A DNA stretch of 47,260 nucleotides from Alphaproteobacteria bacterium. GTDB lineage: Bacteria > Pseudomonadota > Alphaproteobacteria > M2410. The DNA lies in NCBI GenBank assembly GCA_030614785.1, contig JAUWTJ010000027.1:1-47260 (forward strand). Direction: 5' to 3'. Shown here one piece after another: positions 34,661-42,771 of the stretch. Position 1 is the stretch's first letter; every line of letters begins with the position of its first letter. Position numbers and translations under genes: made by a program. The notes under the pieces are model-generated. The model had not been told where the DNA came from and did no database searches. It saw only the letters and a program-made list of their open reading frames with translations.

Positions 34661-36535
34661 TCAGTGCGCCTCGCAGACCTCACAAATCACATAGATGTGG
34701 TTGGGATCGTTCATCTCCAGGACAGGCTTCAGATCACGGACAACCTCGCGGACCAGCTTCGTGCCGAGCGCTGGCTGAACCGCTACACTTTCCTCCACAC
34801 CGAAGATAACAGAGACCGAACCCCGCAGCTCTTTCATGAATTGATCAAAAGGTGAAAGTTCTTTCTCGAAGTAGTTGACGCTCCAGGTGTCGATACCTGC
34901 CAGCTCAGCCGCCGTATTGATGGCATCGTCCAGGTCGCCAAGCCTGTCAACCAAACCGATCTCCAGGGCATCGGGAGCCGACCAGACACGCCCCTCGGCA
35001 ATCTCGCGCACTCGGTCCTCGGGAATGTCCCGGCTGGTCGCGACGAGATCAACGAAACGATCGTAAACACTCTCGACACTCTGTTGGAGAATATCGGCAA
35101 ATTCAGGATGGATCGGACGCAGCGGATCGAACGCTCCGGCCAGCGCCGTTGTGCCGACACCATCGCCGTGGATGCCGGCCCAATCTGCTGCCTTCTCGAA
35201 GGTCATAAAGGCCCCGATCACACCGATCGACCCGGTTATGGTTGTCGGTTCGGCCAGAATCTGATCGGCGCTTGCCGAAATCCAGTAGCCCCCTGATGCG
35301 GCAACAGAGCCCATGGATGCGACGACCGGAATGCCTTGCGCCTGTGCGGCGACGAGCTCGCGACGGATAACCTCGGAGGCAAAGGCAGAACCGCCACCTG
35401 AATCTACCCGAAGCACGATGGCCTTTGTATTACTGTTGTCGCGGGCCTGGCGGATGAGCCGTGCGACGGTGTCACCACCGATGGTGCCACGCGGCGCTTC
35501 GCCGTCCACAATGCTTCCCTTGGCGACAATTACAGCGATGCCCGAACTCCCGCCCCCGTCGGCGCCTTCTTTCGCGGTCGCCAGCAAGTAACCGTTCATA
35601 TTAATTTGCTTGAAACTCTTGCTGTCCGGGTCAGCTCCGACCTTTTCAATGAGCGCGGCGCGCCATTCGTCAGCCGCCAGCAATTTATCGACCAGCCCCG
35701 AGTTCAATGCTGCCTGGGCAAAGTCACCCCCGGCTTCGCGCATGATGCCAGCGGGATTGTCCGCCAGATGTTGAACCGTACCGGCATCAAATCCACGCTG
35801 CCCTTCCACATGGGCTGTATATTCCCCCCACATATCCCCGAGGAGGGCCATAGTAGAGATTTTGTCCGCCTCAGACATATCGTCACGCGTGAGCGGCTCA
35901 ATAGCCGATTTGTACTCGCCGACCTTGAAGGGGTGTACCGTTATCATGAGATTTTCAAGCAATGACTTGAAATAGGTTCCGCTACGCTCATAGCCCGGGA
36001 GAATGATGCTGCCGAACGGGTGCATCCATATTTCATCCGCATGGGACGCGATAAGATATCCTGCCTGGCTGTATCCATTGCCCAGTGCGACAACGCTCTT
36101 GCCGGTCTGCTTGAACCGTTCGACGGCATCGGCGACCTGATAGGACTTGGAAGCGTAGCCTGTCGGGATGGCAAGATTATCGAGCTTGAGAACAAGGGTC
36201 GTGATCCGCTTGTCTTTTGCAGCCCGGTCGATGGCTGTCACAACGTCGGAGACCAGCACTTCACCCGAAGACCCGCCACCCAGGCTCATAAACTCCTGAA
36301 AGGGATCGACTTCGGTCAACTGCTCGACAAGCAGTCCCGCCGGCGCCACAACAAGAGCGCTGCCATCGTGAACTTTCGGCGACTTGTTTGAGCCGATCAC
36401 TGCGATGACTGAAAAGAGCAGTGCGTAAAAGAAAAGTGTCAGAATAAAGCCCTGGAAACCCTTGATAGCGCGCCATGTGCCGCCAACAAGTGTCCCGATA
36501 ATGCCAAAGCGCCGCTTTGATTGAGTTCCCGCCAC
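34661..36535 (-). CDS. sppA: Signal peptide peptidase SppA, 67K type
   Basis: 624 residues from a GTG at 36535 preceded by AGAGGGG at about eight bases; an ATG 14 codons upstream lies before that site. One membrane helix near residues 25-50 anchors the protein. Two tandem ClpP-like S49 domains follow. The catalytic Lys209 lies in KVGEYKSAIEP and the catalytic Ser414 in SVAASGGYW; in E. coli SppA the corresponding residues are Lys209 and Ser409. It cleaves signal-peptide remnants in the membrane from the periplasmic side. It ends with the unusual tail VICEVCEAH containing two Cys and a His. It is single-gene, with its own terminator. Confidence 0.94.
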   Translation of the reverse strand: MAGTQSKRRFGIIGTLVGGTWRAIKGFQGFILTLFFYALLFSVIAVIGSNKSPKVHDGSALVVAPAGLLVEQLTEVDPFQEFMSLGGGSSGEVLVSDVVTAIDRAAKDKRITTLVLKLDNLAIPTGYASKSYQVADAVERFKQTGKSVVALGNGYSQAGYLIASHADEIWMHPFGSIILPGYERSGTYFKSLLENLMITVHPFKVGEYKSAIEPLTRDDMSEADKISTMALLGDMWGEYTAHVEGQRGFDAGTVQHLADNPAGIMREAGGDFAQAALNSGLVDKLLAADEWRAALIEKVGADPDSKSFKQINMNGYLLATAKEGADGGGSSGIAVIVAKGSIVDGEAPRGTIGGDTVARLIRQARDNSNTKAIVLRVDSGGGSAFASEVIRRELVAAQAQGIPVVASMGSVAASGGYWISASADQILAEPTTITGSIGVIGAFMTFEKAADWAGIHGDGVGTTALAGAFDPLRPIHPEFADILQQSVESVYDRFVDLVATSRDIPEDRVREIAEGRVWSAPDALEIGLVDRLGDLDDAINTAAELAGIDTWSVNYFEKELSPFDQFMKELRGSVSVIFGVEESVAVQPALGTKLVREVVRDLKPVLEMNDPNHIYVICEVCEAH

Positions 36536-36700
36536 GTTATTCCCCTCTTTCCTCAGGTTATGGATACAAACTGCCATGAGCCTAACACAGCAATTCTTTA
36601 TAAAAGCACCCCGACTTTACCAATTGGCGACGGCACCTGGAAGATACAAGGAGCGTGGCTCGCCGTGACGAGGGGATCTCTACTAACTCCCGGATAGTAT

Positions 36701-38221
36701 TCAGGAAATACCTTGAAACAGGCCGTTGTAGCTTTCCCGCAACACATTCTTTTGAACCTTGCCCATGGTGTTGCGCGGCAGCTCGCCCAGAAAAATGATC
36801 TTCTTTGGTACCTTGAAGACGGCCATATCCTTTTTCAGGATTTGAATCATTTCAGCCTCTTGAAGATTTGCGGCGTCGCGGGCCACGACGGCTGCAACAA
36901 CGGCCTCGCCGAAATCCTCATGGGGCACACCAAAGACCGCTGATTCGACCACACCCGGCATTTCATCAATGACACCCTCGATCTCTTTTGGATAGACATT
37001 GAAGCCGCCCGATATGACAAGGTCCTTTGCACGCCCGACAATGGTGACATAGCCATCCGTGTCCTGTGTCGCCAGATCGCCGGTGATGAAAAAGCCGTCG
37101 GCTCGGAATTCCTCTTTGGTCTTTTCCGGCATTTGCCAATAGCCCTGAAAGACATTCGGGCCTTTCACTTCGATCACGCCAACCTTGCCGGGCTCAACCT
37201 CCCTGCCAGTCTCGGCATCGACAATGCGCAAGGCGACGTCGGGCAAGGGGAAACCAACCGTGCCGGCGCGGCGCTCGCCGTCAAAGGGATTCGACGTATT
37301 CATATTGGTTTCGGTCATACCGTAGCGCTCAAGAATGCGGTGGCCGGTGCGAGTTTCAAAGTCGATGTGGGTTTCGGCGAGCAGCGGGGCACTACCTGAT
37401 ATGAACAGACGGAAATGCGAAACCAGCTCGCGCTGCAGCGCCTCTTCCTTGAGGAGACGGACATAGAACGTTGGCACGCCCATCATGGATGTGGCACCCG
37501 GCAGTGACTTGATCACTTCCTTCGCATCGAATTTTGCATGAAAGATCATCGTAGCCCCGACGCCAAGAATGATGTTGGTCGCCACGAAGAGCCCGTGCGT
37601 ATGATAAATCGGCAGGGCGTGGAGCAGGACATCGTCCCCGGTGAACTGCCAATACTCTGTGAGGGTTCGGGCATTCGACAGGAGATTGTCATGGGATAGC
37701 ATGGCGCCCTTGGAGCGACCCGTGGTGCCGGATGTATAGAGGATGGCGGCAAGGTCGCCGGGCTCGCGGGGTACGGGATCAAAATCGGCTGAAGCCGTCT
37801 CCGCCTTTTCCGCCAGCGAACCGGAGCCATCTGATGCCAGCGTCTCCAGCTTCGCGCCCGCCCTGGCCGCTGTTGGTGCCAGCGCCTCGATTTTCGCCGG
37901 ATCCACGACCACGAGAGAGGGCGAGGCATCCTCGATAAAGTAGGAGAGTTCCGAGGCCGTGTAGGCCGAGTTGAGGGGTAGAAAGACCGCGCCAGCCGCG
38001 ACACAGGCAAAGTAAAGAAAGAGCGCCTCCGGCGATTTTTCGACCTGAGCTGCGACTCGGTCACCGGGCGCGACACCATTGGCTATGAGCACATTGGCGA
38101 TCCGGTGCGCTCGCTCGATGGCTTTCGTGTACGAGATCTTGCTGCCATCTGTCAGCACAAGCAGCGGCTTGTCATTTTCAACATGCGGCTTCAGCAGCGC
38201 ATCATAAAGTGTGTTGGTCAT
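36701..38221 (-). CDS. matB: Malonyl-CoA synthetase
   Basis: 506 residues of the MatB group of AMP-forming ligases, making malonyl-CoA from malonate, ATP and CoA. Visible are the P-loop LYTSGTTGRSKGAMLSH, the MatB-like run HALPIYHTHGLFVATN, GSAPLLAETH, the signature YGMTETNMNTSNPF, the hinge FITGDLA and the catalytic Lys in NTMGKVQKNVLRE. The run of near-identity to rhizobial MatB in these segments makes the assignment firm on sequence memory, though methylmalonate is also accepted by the family. No malonyl-CoA decarboxylase (MatA) is adjacent. Upstream lies a palindromic repeat and the crotonase gene; promoter unclear. Confidence 0.9.
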   Translation of the reverse strand: MTNTLYDALLKPHVENDKPLLVLTDGSKISYTKAIERAHRIANVLIANGVAPGDRVAAQVEKSPEALFLYFACVAAGAVFLPLNSAYTASELSYFIEDASPSLVVVDPAKIEALAPTAARAGAKLETLASDGSGSLAEKAETASADFDPVPREPGDLAAILYTSGTTGRSKGAMLSHDNLLSNARTLTEYWQFTGDDVLLHALPIYHTHGLFVATNIILGVGATMIFHAKFDAKEVIKSLPGATSMMGVPTFYVRLLKEEALQRELVSHFRLFISGSAPLLAETHIDFETRTGHRILERYGMTETNMNTSNPFDGERRAGTVGFPLPDVALRIVDAETGREVEPGKVGVIEVKGPNVFQGYWQMPEKTKEEFRADGFFITGDLATQDTDGYVTIVGRAKDLVISGGFNVYPKEIEGVIDEMPGVVESAVFGVPHEDFGEAVVAAVVARDAANLQEAEMIQILKKDMAVFKVPKKIIFLGELPRNTMGKVQKNVLRESYNGLFQGIS

Positions 38222-38245
38222 ATGTTTTACTGTACGTCTGCATTC

Positions 38246-38363
38246 GGGCTTTCACCCTTCGAGACGATTGCTTCGCAATCCCTCCGGATGAGGTTTTATA
38301 TCTCGGCCATTATCCCCTCATCCTGAGGAAGCGCGCAAGCGCTGTCTCGAAGGATGAAGGCCC
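38246..38363. repeat. Palindromic intergenic repeat, CTTCGAGAC/GTCTCGAAG family
   Basis: Outer arms GGGCTTTCACCCTTCGAGAC (38246-38265) and its near inverse at 38344-38363 match at 17 of 20 positions. Inside are GATTGC-TTC-GCAATC (38266-38280), GGATGAGG/CCTCATCC, and AGCGC/GCGCT. The core CTTCGAGAC...CCTCATCCTGAGG...GTCTCGAAGG recurs inside the element at 44309-44460. It fills the gap between the crotonase stop and matB start. Confidence 0.75.
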
Positions 38364-38368
38364 GTGTG

Positions 38369-39214
38369 TTACTTCGCCCTCGGCTTAAAACGTTTGGCAA
38401 AGTCCGGATCGAGGAAAGAGCCATCTGCGGTCAGGCGATAGTGCGTGTGGGCCAGATGATGGGCATTAAAAGCGCCGCGCTGAACATTGTCAAAACCCTG
38501 CGCCGAGAATGCCGCGTTGATCGCGTCCTTGCCGAGCTTGAGGGCGAACGATGGCTTATCGGCAATGGTGCGAGCAAATGCCAGCGTCGCCTCCTCCAGT
38601 TCCTCACGCGGTACGACCTTGTTGACCATGCCCGCACGCTCGGCTTCTTCGGCCGTGATCGGTTGGCCGGTCAGGAGAAACTCCTTGGCCTTCCTGATGC
38701 CGAGCTCCCAGACATGGGCGAAATACTCGACCCCCGGGATGCCCATATACATGGTATTGTCCTGAAAACTGGCATCGTCCGATGCGATTACAAAATCCAT
38801 CGGCCAGATCAGCATGAGGCCACCGGCGATGGACTTGCCGTGCACCGAGGCGATGGTCGGCTTGGCAAGGTCACGCCAGCGCAGACAGAAGCCTTCATAG
38901 ACTTCTTTCTCGCGCATGTAGTAGGCCTCGGCGCCGTCCCACGCACCGCCTTTCCATGAGGTTACGCGCTTGCGTCCCGCCTCGGCCTTGCGTGTGCCAC
39001 CCTCGGCCAGATCATGTCCGGCAGAAAAGTGCGGACCTTTGGCGGCGAGGATGACAACTTTCACGCCGTCATCGCCCCTGGCCACATCGAAGGCATCATT
39101 GAGCTCAGAAAGGAGCTCTGTATCCTGAGCGTTCCTCACTTCGGGGCGATTGAGCCAGATACGGGCAATGCCCTCCTCGGGCTTTTCATAGATGAGATGT
39201 TCAAAGTCCGGCAT
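38369..39214 (-). CDS. Crotonase-fold protein lacking both hydratase glutamates
   Basis: 281 residues of the enoyl-CoA hydratase/isomerase superfamily. The ATG at 39214 follows AGGAGG by five bases (a TTG one codon earlier is too close). The oxyanion-hole parts are visible: FSAGHDL near 63-69 and KSIAGGLM near 127-134. Aligned to rat hydratase, the two catalytic glutamates (Glu144, Glu164) fall on Met134 and Thr154. Classical syn-hydration is therefore unlikely; other crotonase reactions (isomerase, hydrolase, C-C bond cleavage) are possible. An unusual segment GGTRKAEAGRKRVTSWKGGAW lies after the first motif. It starts nine bases after the alpha/beta hydrolase gene. Confidence 0.9.
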   Translation of the reverse strand: MPDFEHLIYEKPEEGIARIWLNRPEVRNAQDTELLSELNDAFDVARGDDGVKVVILAAKGPHFSAGHDLAEGGTRKAEAGRKRVTSWKGGAWDGAEAYYMREKEVYEGFCLRWRDLAKPTIASVHGKSIAGGLMLIWPMDFVIASDDASFQDNTMYMGIPGVEYFAHVWELGIRKAKEFLLTGQPITAEEAERAGMVNKVVPREELEEATLAFARTIADKPSFALKLGKDAINAAFSAQGFDNVQRGAFNAHHLAHTHYRLTADGSFLDPDFAKRFKPRAK

Positions 39215-39223
39215 CAAGGCCTC

Positions 39224-39994
39224 CTATTCGTTCAAAAAGTCCTCGACCAGGCCATTGAAGACATCCGGGCGTTCAAAATAGGGTGAATGTCCGGAGCCTT
39301 TGATAATTACCTGGCGCGCATCGGGCAGCACTTCAACGATGGCCTCGAGGGTATGGGGTGGCCAGAGAATATCGTTTTCGCCCGAGATGACGAGGACGGG
39401 ACATTTGACTTTCTCAAGATCTTCCAGTGGAACAAGGTTGTCCGCGCTAAAAAAACTGCCAAGCTTCGAGCTGTCGAATGTGGCGTTAAAGGCACTGGCC
39501 TGTTGGTAGAGATAGGCCTTGAACGGATTTTCCGCGAACACGTCTGGGCCAATGACAATCGATACGGGGCCGCGATCATCCAGCTTGTCATTCGAGGCCA
39601 TGACCGATGCGATGGCCGGAGGATGATTGATCCCGGCCATGGTGCTACTCAGGACCAGCCGTTCAACCCGTTCCGGCGCCCGGAGCGCAAGGCCAATGCC
39701 CGTCCAGCCGCCGATGGACTGGCAGATAACTGCGGCGCTCCGCGTTTGCGCAGCATCCATGACGGCCAGAGCATCAGGAACCAGTGCGTCGACGGTTACA
39801 AGGTTCATGTCGCAGGCCGACTGGCCATAACCGCGCTGATCGTAGGCGATAAACCGCCGGGATTTTGCAAAGTGCTCAGCCTGCTGCCACCAGATTGCAG
39901 CAGTGCCGCCGGCGCCGTGAACCCAAAGGGTCGCAGGGCCGGAGCCCGCTTCCATATAATGGATATCAACCTCGTTCGATTTTACCAGAGGCAT
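39224..39994 (-). CDS. Alpha/beta-fold hydrolase
   Basis: 256 residues. It has HG oxyanion region WVHGAGGTAAIWW, nucleophile Ser93 in CQSIGG (the first small residue of the usual GxSxG is Cys), acid in SGENDILW and His in GSGHSPYFERP. This resembles meta-cleavage product hydrolases and lactone/carboxyl esterases. It sits between an acyl-CoA dehydrogenase gene (11 bases) and the crotonase gene (9 bases) in one run, so it probably hydrolyses an intermediate of the same pathway, for example a lactone or ester made by a monooxygenase. This role is inferred. Confidence 0.9.
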   Translation of the reverse strand: MPLVKSNEVDIHYMEAGSGPATLWVHGAGGTAAIWWQQAEHFAKSRRFIAYDQRGYGQSACDMNLVTVDALVPDALAVMDAAQTRSAAVICQSIGGWTGIGLALRAPERVERLVLSSTMAGINHPPAIASVMASNDKLDDRGPVSIVIGPDVFAENPFKAYLYQQASAFNATFDSSKLGSFFSADNLVPLEDLEKVKCPVLVISGENDILWPPHTLEAIVEVLPDARQVIIKGSGHSPYFERPDVFNGLVEDFLNE

Positions 39995-40005
39995 TTGCCT
40001 TCTTC

Positions 40006-41247
40006 CTAACGGCTGAGCAAATCCCGCGCGATGGCACGGACCTGCATTTCGTCTGTACCGGCATAGATCCTCATAATGCGGGCATCGCGGTAGAGCCCTT
40101 CGACACGGTACTCCGCCATATAACCGTTGCCACCAAAAATCTGGATCGCGTCATCGGCAACCTGCACGGCGGCCTGCGTCGAATAAAGCTTCATGGCCGA
40201 AGCCTCGGCAAAGGTCATGGTTTTGCCTTTGGAGCGGCATTCCAGGTAATGGAACAGCATGTTCTGGATATTAAAGCGGGCGACTTCCATATTGGCCAGC
40301 TTCAGCTGAATGAGCTGATAGTCGCCGATGGGCTTGTCCCACTGGACGCGGGTTTTGGCGTATTCTGTCGACAATTCAAGGCAGCGCTCGACAACGCCCA
40401 GCGACATGCCCACGACGCCGACCCGCTCGGCCATAAACGTGGCTTTCGGATCGGATTTTTTACCCGGCTTCTTCGACTTGCCGCCACCACCGCCGAGCAG
40501 GCGCTCGGGGCCGACAACACAGTCACTGAGGAAGAGCTGGCCGGTCGGAGACGCGGTAATCCCCATTTTCTTCAAGGGCTTTGTTTGCTCAAAGCCTGCC
40601 ATGCCCTTGTCGAGCACGAAGGTAACAATCTTGCGCTGGCGCTGCTCGACGTCCGGGTCGTATTGCTTGCAGATAAACACCGTGGTGTCGGCGTGTGGCC
40701 CGTTGGTGATGAAGGTCTTGGACCCGTTGAGCGTCCAGGTGCCGTCCTCATTGAGCTTTGCGGTCGACTTCATGCCGCCAAAGGCGTCCGAGCCGGAGCC
40801 GGGCTCGGTGATCGCCCAGGCGCCAACCTTGTCCTTGGTCAGGAGGTCAAGGCCCCAGCGCTGCTTCTGCTCGATGGTGCCCTGGGACATGATGGCGCCA
40901 GACGCAAGGTCCGTGACGCCCATGGCGGTGATGATACCAGCCGCATGGCGGCAGATTTCGATGGAAACAAGCTGGCTCATACCCATGTCGTCGCCGCCCC
41001 CTCCATCTACGGTCTTGACCGCCTCGGGATCCTTGCCATCTTCAATAGCCTGCTCACGGGCGATGGCTGCGTCAAAGCGGTTGCGCGCCATCTCGTCCAG
41101 ACCAAAGGTCTTGTACAGATTTTTGATGATGCCATAGGGCGTCATCTCACCGCTATCAAGCGCATCAACATGGGGAACGATTTCAGCTTCAACCCATTTA
41201 CGAATAACATCGCGCGCCATGCGCTGCTCTTCACTCCACTCAATCAT
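40006..41247 (-). CDS. Acyl-CoA dehydrogenase with Gly/Lys-rich insertion
   Basis: 413 residues with family motifs WAITEPGSGSDAFG, GSKTFITNG and C-terminal IFGGNGYMAEYRVEGLYRD. The MCAD-type Glu position reads YAGTDEM, Ala in place of Glu, but Glu274 in FMAERVG aligns with the helix-G base of isovaleryl- and long-chain dehydrogenases, so the enzyme is probably active. A short insertion GGGGGKSKKPGKKSD around residues 253-266, just before that helix, is uncommon. The first 80 residues also carry a charged loop with GGGGDD. It would oxidise an acyl-CoA to the trans-2-enoyl-CoA and pass electrons to ETF. Same strand and close spacing place it in the run with thiolase, hydrolase and crotonase. 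Confidence 0.92.
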   Translation of the reverse strand: MIEWSEEQRMARDVIRKWVEAEIVPHVDALDSGEMTPYGIIKNLYKTFGLDEMARNRFDAAIAREQAIEDGKDPEAVKTVDGGGGDDMGMSQLVSIEICRHAAGIITAMGVTDLASGAIMSQGTIEQKQRWGLDLLTKDKVGAWAITEPGSGSDAFGGMKSTAKLNEDGTWTLNGSKTFITNGPHADTTVFICKQYDPDVEQRQRKIVTFVLDKGMAGFEQTKPLKKMGITASPTGQLFLSDCVVGPERLLGGGGGKSKKPGKKSDPKATFMAERVGVVGMSLGVVERCLELSTEYAKTRVQWDKPIGDYQLIQLKLANMEVARFNIQNMLFHYLECRSKGKTMTFAEASAMKLYSTQAAVQVADDAIQIFGGNGYMAEYRVEGLYRDARIMRIYAGTDEMQVRAIARDLLSR

Positions 41248-41290
41248 GTTGTTTTCTTTCTTTTATGAAGGGTACTAAATTCTTTGAATT

Positions 41291-41343
41291 CGTCATCCCG
41301 GATGCTTTGCGGCACGAAGTGCTGCAAAGCATCCGGGATGACG
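41291..41343. repeat. Long perfect hairpin after the thiolase gene
   Basis: CGTCATCCCGGATGCTTTGC (41291-41310) is the exact inverse complement of 41324-41343. The inner GCAC-GAA-GTGC continues the helix after one G-U, giving about 25 pairs with a 3-base loop. It starts six bases past the thiolase stop and lies in the 101-base gap before the acyl-CoA dehydrogenase start. No T-run follows. It resembles a dispersed palindromic repeat. Confidence 0.75.
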
Positions 41344-41348
41344 CCCTG

Positions 41349-42530
41349 TTATCGTTGATACATGGTCACGACGCACGCCCCGCCGAGGCCAAGATTGTGC
41401 TGCAGGGCGGTGGTTGCGCCCTCGACCTGGCGGTCCTCGGCTTCACCCCTGAGCTGCCAGACAAGTTCGGCGCATTGGGCAAGACCGGTGGCGCCAAGCG
41501 GGTGGCCCTTGGAGAGGAGACCGCCGGACGGGTTGGTTACATGCTTGCCACCGTGGGTGTTATCACCGTCCCAGATGTATTTTTCTGCGGTGCCTTCCGG
41601 CGTCAGGCCAATCGCCTCATAGGTCAGGAGCTCATTGGCTGTGAAGCAATCGTGCAGCTCGACAAGCTGCACATCATCCGGACCGATCCCGGCCTTTTCA
41701 TAGACCTTGTCAGCGGCGGCCCTGGCCATATCGTAGCCGATCAACTTGATCATGGAGTGGTCTTCAAAGGTGCTGACGTAGTCCGTTGTCATTTCCTGCG
41801 CGAGGATCTTGACGCCGTGGGTGATGCCATGCTTTTTGGCAAAGTCTTCCGAACACACAACCGCTGCCGCCGCGCCGCAGGTCGGTGGGCAGCACTGGAA
41901 GCGGGTCAGAGGTCCGTAGATCTGCGGGGAGCCGAGAATTTCTTCCGTGGTCAGCTCTTCACGGAAAACCGCAAACGGGTTCTTCGCGGCATGACGGCGG
42001 GCCTTCTCGGCAATCTTGGCAAAGGTTTCGCGCCGCGTACCATATTTTTCCATGTATTCGACGCCAGCTCCGCCGAAGAATTGCGCCGCTCCCGGCGCTT
42101 CAGGATTGAAATCCTGCAAGGAAACCATTTCCTTGAAAAAAGTCTCCATGGGGTTTGGCCGATCTGTGAAAGTTGCCCCGAGCGCGCCGGGAACCATTTG
42201 TTCAAAGCCCAGCGCCAACGCGCAATCCACCATGCCTGACTCAACTGCCTGGCGCGCAAGGAACAATGCCGAAGACCCGGTTGAACAATTGTTGTTCACA
42301 TTGATGATCGGGATGCCGCTCATGCCGACGCCATAAAGCGCTGCCTGTCCGGCGGTCGAGTCACCGTAGACATAGCCGACATAGGCCTGCTCGACGGCAT
42401 CATAGGGCAGCGCGGAATCTTCCAGTGCCGCTTTGGCGGCCTTTGCGCCCATGACATTGTAATTTTCACTTTTCCCCGGCTTGGAGAAAGGAACCATCCC
42501 CACGCCTGCAACAACCACATTCGTTGACAT
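41349..42530 (-). CDS. SCP2-type thiolase (acetyl-CoA acetyltransferase-like)
   Basis: 393 residues of the SCP-x thiolase/lipid-transfer group. The nucleophile is Cys82 in NNNCSTGS; a second set is VELHDCFTANEL and the His of SKGHPLGATG. AAAAGGAG precedes the ATG. These thiolases act on branched or steroid-derived 3-ketoacyl-CoA and differ from FadA-type enzymes by this start and by the NNNCSTGS signature. It is first gene in the run to the dehydrogenase, hydrolase and crotonase. Catalytic residues look intact. The substrate is inferred, not seen. Confidence 0.93.
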   Translation of the reverse strand: MSTNVVVAGVGMVPFSKPGKSENYNVMGAKAAKAALEDSALPYDAVEQAYVGYVYGDSTAGQAALYGVGMSGIPIINVNNNCSTGSSALFLARQAVESGMVDCALALGFEQMVPGALGATFTDRPNPMETFFKEMVSLQDFNPEAPGAAQFFGGAGVEYMEKYGTRRETFAKIAEKARRHAAKNPFAVFREELTTEEILGSPQIYGPLTRFQCCPPTCGAAAAVVCSEDFAKKHGITHGVKILAQEMTTDYVSTFEDHSMIKLIGYDMARAAADKVYEKAGIGPDDVQLVELHDCFTANELLTYEAIGLTPEGTAEKYIWDGDNTHGGKHVTNPSGGLLSKGHPLGATGLAQCAELVWQLRGEAEDRQVEGATTALQHNLGLGGACVVTMYQR

Positions 42531-42555
42531 CTTCGTCTCCTTTTATCCTGGTGCC

Positions 42556-42654
42556 TCAAAGCGCCATGTTGATAATCTTGAGCTGGGTGAATTCGGCAAG
42601 GCCCTCTTCGCCAGCCCCGTTCCTGCCTACACCATTAAAGGGGGGCCACCTCAC
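42556..42654 (-). pseudogene. Remnant of an aldehyde dehydrogenase C-terminus
   Basis: On the minus strand the frame ending in TGA at 42558-42556 reads PPFNGVGRNGAGEEGLAEF followed by TQLKIINMAL. This fits the conserved end of aldehyde dehydrogenases (PFGG..GSGFGREGGEEGL.EFT..K...AL). Upstream codons (MQALTKVRW and earlier) do not continue the family, and the catalytic Cys and Glu regions are missing, so only the last roughly 30 residues survive. It lies 25 bases upstream of the thiolase start and in the 241-base gap before the divergent monooxygenase gene. The scrap suggests an aldehyde dehydrogenase gene once led this operon and was mostly lost. Confidence 0.62.
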
Positions 42655-42771
42655 CTTCGTCAAGGCCTGCATCGGGGAAGGATAGCTCCTCTTCGGAATC
42701 GCGTTTTTCCGGACTGTTGTTGCGTTTCCCGCCAGGTTTGGCCACACTGCTCAAAAACGGGAGTGATAATA

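Noticed and set aside
39865-41268. 467-codon plus-strand open frame
   Set aside because: It is exactly antisense to the acyl-CoA dehydrogenase and has no domain; long antisense frames are expected in GC-rich genes.
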